A stretch of DNA of 60,246 nucleotides, from assembly GCA_024742755.1 (NCBI GenBank), contig JANSXW010000019.1, positions 1-60,246 on the forward strand, written 5' to 3'. Positions 54,656-60,246 of the stretch are shown piece after piece. The translations under genes were made by a program, and so were the position numbers. The DNA is from a bacterium (GTDB lineage: Bacteria; Bacteroidota; Bacteroidia; Chitinophagales; Saprospiraceae). Below the pieces are notes generated by a model. The model ran no database searches. It was not told where the DNA came from and saw nothing but the letters and a program-made list of their open reading frames with translations. Position 1 is the stretch's first letter, and every line of letters starts with the position of its first letter.

Positions 54656-54731
54656 CGTGCCTTTTCAGGGCTAAATGTGTATTGAGTACACGAATCATTG
54701 GAATACAGAAAAAGACAAAGTCGATAAAATC

Positions 54732-55364
54732 ATGGAAACGATAGCTTTTACAGGACAGCCGCGCACCGATATGGGCAAGCGAAGCACAAAAGCACTGCGC
54801 AAGGAAGGTCACATTCCATGCGTTGCGTACGGAAGTGAAGATCTGGTCCACTTCTCCGTTAACCCTATTGACGTTAAGGATTTGATTTATACACCGGACT
54901 TCAAAATCGCGGAGGTTTCTGTTGACGGCAAATCTTTCCGGGCTATCGTCAAGGATATTCAGTTCCACCCGGTGACGGATGAGATCCTGCACCTCGATTT
55001 CCTGCAGCTTGAGGAAGGCCGTGCAGTGAAGGTGGAAGTCCCCATCCGCTTCAAAGGCACCTCTCCTGGCGTGAAAGGTGGTGGCAAGCTGATTCAGCGC
55101 CTGCGCCGGATCAAGATCAAAACCAAGCCGGAGCACCTCGTTACGGAGATGCGGGTTGATATCTCCAAGCTGGAGCTCAATCAGTCTATCCGTGTACGCG
55201 ACGTAGACCAGAAGCTGGAGACGATCGAAATCCTGAACTCTCCTGGTGTACCGATCGCCAGCGTTGAGACACCGCGTGCCCTTCGTTCTGCTGCATCTGC
55301 TGCTGCTAAAGCCGGCGTTGCTGCACCTGCAGAGGAAGAAGCAGAAGAGGCTACTGAGGAATAA
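54732..55364 (+). CDS. rplY: 50S ribosomal protein L25/general stress protein Ctc
   Basis: A 210-residue long-form L25 (Ctc type) that binds 5S rRNA. The N-terminal L25 domain begins 'METIAFTGQPRTDMGKRSTKALRKEGHIPCVAYGSED', with the typical 'R..GK..tk.LRk.G.iPaVvYG' pattern. The C-terminal TL5-like domain follows (AVKVEVPIRFKGTSPGVKGGGKLIQRLRRIKI ... LELNQSIRVRDV), and the protein ends in an Ala/Glu-rich tail. A longer frame starting at 54675 is unlikely because MCIEYTNHW is not family-like. It is complete, follows prs, and is followed by a clear terminator. Confidence 0.95.
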   Translation: METIAFTGQPRTDMGKRSTKALRKEGHIPCVAYGSEDLVHFSVNPIDVKDLIYTPDFKIAEVSVDGKSFRAIVKDIQFHPVTDEILHLDFLQLEEGRAVKVEVPIRFKGTSPGVKGGGKLIQRLRRIKIKTKPEHLVTEMRVDISKLELNQSIRVRDVDQKLETIEILNSPGVPIASVETPRALRSAASAAAKAGVAAPAEEEAEEATEE

Positions 55365-55401
55365 TCACCGTCGTCTGTTATACAGGCGCATCAGAACAAA
55401 G

Positions 55402-55436
55402 AGAGGTGTAAGCATTGTGCTTTACACCTCTTTTTG
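55402..55436 (+). terminator. Rho-independent terminator after rplY
   Basis: AGAGGTGTAA (55402-55411) pairs with TTACACCTCT (55422-55431), a 10-bp stem with a 10-base loop, followed by TTTTT. Confidence 0.9.
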
Positions 55437-55448
55437 TATTATGGAGCT

Positions 55449-56228
55449 ATGAAAGAGCAATTGACCGTTTCATTACTGCAGACCGAACTGGCCTGGGAAG
55501 ACCCCTCCGCCAATTTTGCCTATCTGGACAGGATGCTGCAACGGCTTCAGCCCGGGCAGACCGACCTGCTGATCCTTCCGGAGATGTTTACCACTGGCTT
55601 TTCCATGAATGCCGCCCAACTGGCAGAGCCTACAAAAGGCAGAGCCTACCAATGGATGGCCGAAAAGGCTGCCCACCTTCAGGCCGTAGTCACAGGAAGC
55701 ATCATTGCTGAAGCAGAAGGGCAGTATTATAATCGCCTGCTTTGGGTACGCCCGGATGGCACCTTTTCCCACTATGACAAGCGGCATTTGTTTACGCTGG
55801 CCGGCGAAGAAAAAGTTTATCAGCCCGGGCAAACCCACCTGCTGGCCGAGCTCAAGGGCTGGACTATTATGCCCCTTATCTGCTATGACCTCCGGTTTCC
55901 GGTTTGGAGCCGCAACATCATGGGGTATGACCTGCTGATTTATGTAGCCAACTGGCCCGGTAAAAGGCGCAACGCCTGGAAGAGTCTGCTTGTCGCAAGA
56001 GCCATAGAAAACCAAGCCTATACCATCGGTGTTAACCGGGTGGGAGAAGACGGCAATGGCTACCCGCATGCCGGTGACACTTCCATACTCGACTACGCCG
56101 GTGAACCGCTGCTGCAAGCCGCAGATGTGGAAAGTGTTTTCACCGTATCACTTGACCCAGAAAAACAGGACGAATTCCGAAGCAAACTACGTTTTCTGGA
56201 TGACCGGGACACCTTTGAATTGAGGTAA
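55449..56228 (+). CDS. Nitrilase-family amidohydrolase, omega-amidase-like
   Basis: A 259-residue cytoplasmic carbon-nitrogen hydrolase. The Glu-Lys-Cys triad is visible: Glu in LLILPEMFTTGF (~44), Lys in HYDKRHLFTLAGE (~109) and Cys in MPLICYDLRFPVWSRN (~143). 'PEMFTTGFSMN' and 'YDLRFPVW' are characteristic of the YafV/Nit2-type omega-amidase group, which hydrolyses alpha-ketoglutaramate or repairs deaminated glutathione. The start at 55449 (MKEQLTVSLLQTELAWED) fits the family; the ATG at 55434 lies just behind the terminator T-run. Substrate is inferred from the family. The next gene begins 141 bp away on the same strand. Confidence 0.9.
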   Translation: MKEQLTVSLLQTELAWEDPSANFAYLDRMLQRLQPGQTDLLILPEMFTTGFSMNAAQLAEPTKGRAYQWMAEKAAHLQAVVTGSIIAEAEGQYYNRLLWVRPDGTFSHYDKRHLFTLAGEEKVYQPGQTHLLAELKGWTIMPLICYDLRFPVWSRNIMGYDLLIYVANWPGKRRNAWKSLLVARAIENQAYTIGVNRVGEDGNGYPHAGDTSILDYAGEPLLQAADVESVFTVSLDPEKQDEFRSKLRFLDDRDTFELR

Positions 56229-56369
56229 GCAGCAAGCTCCACCCCTTCAGTCGCAGAAGTTTAACCTTTCATTTGGCGTGGAGGAAAAAATGAAGCCTGC
56301 CGTCCGGCGTTACATTGAGGAGTACATCCAAATTTTATCTATAGACACGACTTTACAACGCAAGCAACA

Positions 56370-57053
56370 ATGTATCAACTGCTCCCCCGATCTATGCAGC
56401 TCGCAATGGCGCTGGCCGCCATTTTCCTGCTCAGCTCATGCGGCCTTTTCACCACCGAGTACAATTACAACACTTCCCGGGGCGGGTCGCCTGCTCAGGA
56501 ACGCCCTCTGTATGAAGAAGAAAACACGCCTCCCGAAGACAGCCGGGACACCCGCGAGGACGAAGAGGACCGCGATACCGAAATCGTTTTTGAAGAGGAA
56601 GACGAAGGACCGGATGTGCCCATTGAGGCCCCTGCTGACGACCCTGATCTCCCGGAAACAGAAGAGGCACTCCTACGCAAAGAGGCTGTTGATTATGCCA
56701 AGACCTTTCTGGGGACCAAGTACAAACTGGGCGGCACCTCGCCAAAGAGTGGCTTCGACTGCTCGGGGTTTACCTCCTACGTCATGAAACAGGTGGACAT
56801 TGCCCTCTCCCGCACCTCTCAGGCACAGGAGAACAACGGCAAAAAGGTACGCCTGAAAAACGTGCAGCCCGGAGACCTGATATTTTACCGGCGTACGCCG
56901 CTCGGCAAAGTCTTTCACGTCTCTATGGTCGTCGCCAATAAAGAAGATGGCATCTATGTCATTCACAGCACCTCCCGGGGCGTGGTGATCGATAATGTGA
57001 CCAAGTCGAGCTATTGGTCGCCAAAGATTTCCTCTGCACGGAGCGTCTTCTGA
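56370..57053 (+). CDS. NlpC/P60 (C40) peptidoglycan hydrolase lipoprotein
   Basis: A 227-residue lipoprotein. The signal sequence ends in a lipobox (IFLLSSC-G, cysteine ~24) and is followed by a long acidic linker rich in Glu/Asp (~45-95). The C-terminal ~125 residues are an NlpC/P60 cysteine peptidase: the catalytic Cys is in SGFDCSGFTSYVMK (~130), the first His in GKVFHVSMVVAN (~187) and the third residue in YVIHSTSRGV (~204). Such enzymes cut gamma-D-Glu-diaminopimelate bonds in peptidoglycan stem peptides, from the periplasmic face of a membrane. ATG 56394 is an alternative start, since the residues before it are unusual for a signal peptide. The 215 bp up to adk contain no clear feature. 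Confidence 0.9.
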   Translation: MYQLLPRSMQLAMALAAIFLLSSCGLFTTEYNYNTSRGGSPAQERPLYEEENTPPEDSRDTREDEEDRDTEIVFEEEDEGPDVPIEAPADDPDLPETEEALLRKEAVDYAKTFLGTKYKLGGTSPKSGFDCSGFTSYVMKQVDIALSRTSQAQENNGKKVRLKNVQPGDLIFYRRTPLGKVFHVSMVVANKEDGIYVIHSTSRGVVIDNVTKSSYWSPKISSARSVF

Positions 57054-57268
57054 TGTGTTAGGGTAAAGCGGCTTGTACGAAATCCAAAGAAAAGGCCACC
57101 GTGAAGTCAAAGCCCTTTGAATGACATCACTACTCCTAATTTTCTTAGCATTTTCGTATTTTGCCCGTTGCGATTCAGGCGGTGTGAAACTGCCATTTTA
57201 TCAAAACAAACATGCCGCTCGGCAGGCTTCGGCCAGCAAAGCAGGCAAAAAACCAAAAATGTATTTAC

Positions 57269-57841
57269 ATGATCAATCTGATACTCTTCGGCCCTCCGGG
57301 CTCAGGCAAAGGCACACAGGCGGCAAAACTGGTGGAAAAGTACAGCCTGCTGCACATTTCCACCGGCGACCTTTTCCGCTACGAAATGGGCAATGACACC
57401 CCACTCGGCAAAGAAGCCAAAAGCTATATCGAAAAAGGCGAGCTCGTACCGGATAGCGTAACGGTGGGCATGCTCCGCAACAAAGTGGAAGCCAATCCCG
57501 ACGTGGCCGGCTATATCTTCGATGGTTTTCCACGCACCACGCCACAGGCGGAAGCGCTGGACGAACTGCTGAGCGAAAAAGAGGACGCAGTTTCTTCCCT
57601 GGTGATGCTGGATGTTCCCGATGAAGAGCTGGTTAAGCGCTTGCTGGAGCGGGGCAAAACCTCCGGCCGCAAAGATGATGCCGATGAAAGCATCATCCGC
57701 AACCGTATTGAGGTCTACAAAAGCGAGACCACCCCGGTATTCGACTACTACGCTGCCAAGGGCAAAGCAGTCAAAGTGCACGGCGTAGGCAGCATAGAGG
57801 AAATCTTCGGCCGGTTGTGCGCGGAGATTGACAAGCTGTAG
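57269..57841 (+). CDS. adk: Adenylate kinase
   Basis: A 190-residue short-type adenylate kinase interconverting ATP+AMP and 2 ADP. The P-loop is LFGPPGSGKGTQA (~7-19), the AMP-binding region is 'HISTGDLFRYEM', and 'YIFDGFPRTTPQAEAL' is the family signature. The LID is short, without the four-Cys zinc site, and contains 'RLLERGKTSGRKDDADESIIRNRIEVYKSETTPV'. Frame extension to 57212 is possible, but MINLILFGPPG is the standard start. The reading frame continues open beyond its TAG stop straight into the HEPN gene, in the same frame. Confidence 0.96.
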   Translation: MINLILFGPPGSGKGTQAAKLVEKYSLLHISTGDLFRYEMGNDTPLGKEAKSYIEKGELVPDSVTVGMLRNKVEANPDVAGYIFDGFPRTTPQAEALDELLSEKEDAVSSLVMLDVPDEELVKRLLERGKTSGRKDDADESIIRNRIEVYKSETTPVFDYYAAKGKAVKVHGVGSIEEIFGRLCAEIDKL

Positions 57842-57877
57842 GCGCAATATCGAGCCCTAACCAAATTTCCCTCTAAC

Positions 57878-58303
57878 CTGCCTAACCGAATTGAACTCAA
57901 AACCCTATGCCGGGAACGATTAAAAGAGGCAAAGGTGTTGTACGAGTACAAACTGTACGATGGTTCTTTCTATCTTGCAGGCTATGTTATAGAGTTGGCT
58001 TTCAAAGCCCGGATATGCAAAATCCTGGGCACCGATTATCCGGAAAGTGGTGAAATCAGCCGGTCCTACAAAACCCACAAACTAGATAATCTGTTAAAAT
58101 TGAGCGGCTTATACACTAGCTTCGATCATGACATCAATCAAAATGCTGCTTTAAAGGTAAGTTGGTCTGTCGTAAAATCATGGAGCGAGGCCTCCCGGTA
58201 CAGCCCAAAGGGCACGAACAGCCAACAAGATGTCCGGGATTTGATCGAAGCAATAGAGCATCCCGATCATGGTATTTTGACTTGGTTAAAGAAAAAATGG
58301 TAG
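57878..58303 (+). CDS. HEPN-domain protein, probable CTG start
   Basis: A 141-residue HEPN-type helical protein. 'NRIELKTLCRERLKEAKVLYEYKLYDGSFYLAGYVIELAFKARICKILG' is the pattern of HEPN proteins of toxin-antitoxin or phage-defence loci (RLKEAxxL...YDGxxYLAGYxxELALKARI). The motif R-S-Y-K-T-H (Rx4H) follows. There is no ATG in this frame between the adk stop and this region. Relatives begin M-P-N/S-..., and here the matching codons read CTG-CCT-AAC-CGA at 57878, so translation from CTG or loss of the start codon are the options. The first GTG is at 57935 and would delete the first helix. It overlaps the next gene by 7 bp (ATGGTAG), suggesting translational coupling. Base composition is AT-richer than adk and obgE, suggesting horizontal acquisition. 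Confidence 0.7.
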   Translation: MPNRIELKTLCRERLKEAKVLYEYKLYDGSFYLAGYVIELAFKARICKILGTDYPESGEISRSYKTHKLDNLLKLSGLYTSFDHDINQNAALKVSWSVVKSWSEASRYSPKGTNSQQDVRDLIEAIEHPDHGILTWLKKKW

Positions 58304-58962
58304 AATTAGGATACATATTAAAAGTCAGGAAGGCGCTTGAGGCCTTTTACATCCGCGAAAATGACTACAACATTGACGGTAGCACTTTTAGTATTATCCT
58401 ATTTATACCTTTGGTGCAACATGGTGATGGCTTTAAATACAATCTCATCCTGAGTGCTCAAAAGCTGGATAGTTACCCTAAAAAGCAGATCATTACTAAG
58501 GTTTTTTCCTGGTTTTCCAGTCAACTTACAAAAGCAGAGCAAGCTAAGATTGAAAGCCTGATCATCCTGTCTTCCGATGCACCTTTTGTCAGGCAAGTGG
58601 AAATGCTCAACCCCTTAAATGAAGAATTGAAAGAAATCCGGTCGATAGAACTAGCCGATGTAGAAATTGATTACGGCATACTCGTGTCCTCGCCCTTGCT
58701 CGAAAAAGCACAGCCCAATCGTGCTATTATCGCAATACTGGATAACGGGATGAGCCTTAACATGGGAGTGGACCAAATAGATGAGAATTTCAGGATTTCT
58801 TTTTACACTGGCAAAGCGTTGCGTGAAATGTTTGCCTATAATAATCTGGATGATTCAGAAAGGCAAAATGCAGAAAAACTCAAACAACTCAATAAGGCTC
58901 AACTCAAAAAACTGGGATATTACGATCATATAGACCTCAGTTCGATTCAGAGCATTCGATAA
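58297..58962 (+). CDS. Unrecognised partner protein of the HEPN gene
   Basis: A 221-residue soluble protein that I do not recognise. It starts 'MVELGYILKVRKALEAFYIRENDYNIDGSTF', has hydrophobic strand-like pieces (SIILFIPLV, SLIILSSDA, YGILVSSPL, RAIIAILDNG) separated by charged helices, and ends in a lysine/glutamine-rich helix (AEKLKQLNKAQLKKLGYYDHI). The classical minimal-nucleotidyltransferase motif (G-S followed by D-x-D) that accompanies many HEPN toxins is not visible. Its ATG lies within the last codons of the HEPN gene (7-bp overlap), so the two are probably made together. A longer frame to 58162 overlaps HEPN in another frame and is rejected. The gene is AT-rich like HEPN. Function is unknown; an antitoxin or effector role is conjecture. 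Confidence 0.75.
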   Translation: MVELGYILKVRKALEAFYIRENDYNIDGSTFSIILFIPLVQHGDGFKYNLILSAQKLDSYPKKQIITKVFSWFSSQLTKAEQAKIESLIILSSDAPFVRQVEMLNPLNEELKEIRSIELADVEIDYGILVSSPLLEKAQPNRAIIAILDNGMSLNMGVDQIDENFRISFYTGKALREMFAYNNLDDSERQNAEKLKQLNKAQLKKLGYYDHIDLSSIQSIR

Positions 58963-58971
58963 ATTCTACGT

Positions 58972-58985
58972 GGGGCAGCTGCCCC
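58972..58985. repeat. Perfect 14-bp palindrome between the HEPN module and obgE
   Basis: GGGGCAGCTGCCCC lies 9 bp after the stop of the HEPN partner gene and 22 bp before obgE. It could be a short hairpin terminator without a T-run, or a protein-binding site. Confidence 0.5.
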
Positions 58986-59007
58986 TGTATTAGCATACCA
59001 AACTTAT

Positions 59008-60057
59008 ATGTCCGGAAACTTCGTCGATTACGTAAAGATTTGCTGCCGATCTGGCAAAGGTGGCGCGGGCTCTGCCCACCTGCACCGAAGCAAAGCCACC
59101 CCCAAAGGCGGGCCCGATGGCGGCGACGGTGGCCGGGGCGGGCACATCATCCTGCGGGGCAACAGCAACGTGTGGACCCTGCTGGCCCTGAAATACCGCA
59201 AACACGTCATCGCAGGGAGTGGTGGCAATGGCGGCCGCAATCACATGTTCGGCGCGGACGGCGAAGACATCATTCTGGAAGTGCCCCTGGGTACCGTAGC
59301 CCGGGATGCCGAAACCGGCGAAGTGGAGTTTGAAATCACCAAACACGACGAAGAACGCGTTCTGGTCAGCGGTGGCCGGGGCGGGCTGGGCAACAGCCAC
59401 TTCAAATCCGCAACCAACCAAACGCCACGCTACGCACAGCCCGGCGAACCGGGGCAGGAATCCTGGAAAATCCTGGAGCTGAAGACACTTGCAGACGTGG
59501 GCCTCGTCGGCTTCCCGAACGCAGGCAAATCCACCCTGCTGTCCGTGATCACAGCGGCGAAGCCTAAAATCGCCAACTACCCTTTTACCACCCTCGTGCC
59601 TAACCTGGGCATCGTCTCCTATCGTGATGGCCGCTCCTTTGTCATGGCCGACATACCGGGTATTATTGAGGATGCCCATCAGGGCAAAGGGCTGGGCTTC
59701 CGCTTCCTGCGCCACATTGAGCGCAATGCGACCCTGCTCTTTATGATTCCCTGCGATACGGAGAATATCCGAAAGGAATATGATATCCTCCTCAACGAGC
59801 TGCAGCAATACAATGAGGAACTGATGCACAAGCCCCGCGTCCTGGCCATTACCAAAAGCGATATGCTCGACGAGGAACTGAAGGAAATGCTCAAATCAGA
59901 GTTGCCAAAGGAATTACCTACGCTCTTTATTTCCTCCGTTGCCCAGCAGGGCCTGCAGGAACTGAAAGACTTGCTTTGGGCCACCATTTCTGAGTATAAG
60001 GCCATTGATCAGGCGCGGGAGGAAGATCATTTCCCGGATTGGGGGGAGGAGGAATAA
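59008..60057 (+). CDS. obgE: GTPase ObgE/CgtA
   Basis: A 349-residue essential ribosome-assembly GTPase. The glycine-rich Obg fold spans residues 1-158 ([36 protein letters not shown] ... [30 protein letters not shown]). The GTPase domain then has G1 GFPNAGKST (~170), G2 '[14 protein letters not shown]', G3 [16 protein letters not shown] (~215), G4 TKSD (~288) and G5 SSVA. There is no long C-terminal extension, as is usual in Bacteroidota. Complete and normal in length. It is the usual neighbour of adk in this phylum as far as I recall; here the HEPN module appears inserted between them. Confidence 0.96.
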   Translation: MSGNFVDYVKICCRSGKGGAGSAHLHRSKATPKGGPDGGDGGRGGHIILRGNSNVWTLLALKYRKHVIAGSGGNGGRNHMFGADGEDIILEVPLGTVARDAETGEVEFEITKHDEERVLVSGGRGGLGNSHFKSATNQTPRYAQPGEPGQESWKILELKTLADVGLVGFPNAGKSTLLSVITAAKPKIANYPFTTLVPNLGIVSYRDGRSFVMADIPGIIEDAHQGKGLGFRFLRHIERNATLLFMIPCDTENIRKEYDILLNELQQYNEELMHKPRVLAITKSDMLDEELKEMLKSELPKELPTLFISSVAQQGLQELKDLLWATISEYKAIDQAREEDHFPDWGEEE

Positions 60058-60086
60058 TTAAAAATCCTTCTTTGCCCAATGAACTT

Positions 60087-60246
60087 CTACCGCAGCAGCA
60101 ACACTTCTCCCTGCACTTGCTCCACCCTGCCATTGGGCAGCCTCACCTGCAGCACCCACACATAAACACCAGCCGGGGCGCTCTCGCCCCTGACCTGCCC
60201 GTCCCAAAAGAGGCGCCCGTCTTCCAGAGGCAGATTGCTGCGCTCA
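60087..60246 (-). CDS. C-terminus of a gliding-motility/CHU_C-type T9SS protein, partial
   Basis: The minus strand is open from the window edge to a TAG stop at 60087-60089 and encodes about 52 residues. The end '...LFWDGQVRGESAPAGVYVWVLQVRLPNGRVEQVQGEVLLLR' matches the CHU_C gliding-motility-associated (type B T9SS) C-terminal domain, where the pattern W-D-G-x-x-x-G-x-x-x-P-x-G-x-Y-x-Y and a final G-x-V-x-L-x-R are conserved. The body of the protein lies outside the window. It converges with obgE, 29 bp apart. Confidence 0.8.
   Translation of the reverse strand, partial: ERSNLPLEDGRLFWDGQVRGESAPAGVYVWVLQVRLPNGRVEQVQGEVLLLR

Noticed and set aside
58162..58296. 45-residue N-terminal extension of the HEPN partner
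   Set aside because: It overlaps the HEPN gene in another frame and has Pro/Arg/Cys-rich non-family character; the overlapping ATGGTAG start is a common coupling arrangement.

Overview
The window comes from a Bacteroidota chromosome, most likely a marine member of the Saprospiria (Lewinella or Phaeodactylibacter type). The reasons are five proteins ending in type IX secretion (T9SS) sorting domains, many TAnnTTTG promoter -7 boxes with very short leaders and no Shine-Dalgarno sequences, a putative-porin family protein, and the ligase-associated helicase and PdeM typical of this phylum. The assignment rests on family recognition, not on a database search.

Layout. 1-8.9 kb: a truncated T9SS cargo protein, a small unknown gene, a porin, a secreted LVIVD-repeat protein, a serine hydrolase with a dipeptide epimerase, and an Rpn-type nuclease with a perfect REEG repeat tract. 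9-22 kb: serine dehydratase, a bifunctional nuclease, PdeM, a secreted esterase, the ligase-associated helicase, an NhaC antiporter, two peptidoglycan or serine-hydrolase enzymes and 2-oxoglutarate dehydrogenase E2. 22-26 kb: an SdiA-regulated-type lipoprotein, then gyrB followed by degenerate tandem copies of its own 3' end. 26-32 kb: a TetR-controlled operon on the minus strand (LolA-like protein, two LolC/E-type permeases, LolD-type ATPase, outer-membrane barrel). 32-44 kb: metF, an M14 carboxypeptidase, a large secreted trypsin-like protease, fumarylacetoacetase, a PBP4-type carboxypeptidase, a lipoprotein methyltransferase and purA. 44-48 kb: an rsh-fur-STAS operon and tRNA-Leu(UAG), whose 3' end is repeated in a 91-bp tandem array. 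48-60 kb: housekeeping genes (tig, clpP, clpX, hemJ, prs, rplY, adk, obgE), interrupted by an NfeD-like gene, an omega-amidase-like gene, an NlpC/P60 lipoprotein and an AT-rich two-gene HEPN module. The edge holds the end of a CHU_C-type T9SS protein.

The most unusual signals lie at the 3' ends of genes. Three long imperfect hairpin elements begin at the same base of a TAA stop codon (4.0, 13.35 and 44.2 kb). gyrB and tRNA-Leu each carry about three in-register copies of their terminal sequence. A HEPN gene appears to begin at CTG directly behind adk and overlaps an unrecognised partner gene by 7 bp. The TetR/Lol-like/barrel operon is a plausible lipid or lipoprotein export system of unknown substrate. 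All coordinates and starts were read by eye. Several starts were moved downstream because a promoter box lies on or just before the longest possible start.
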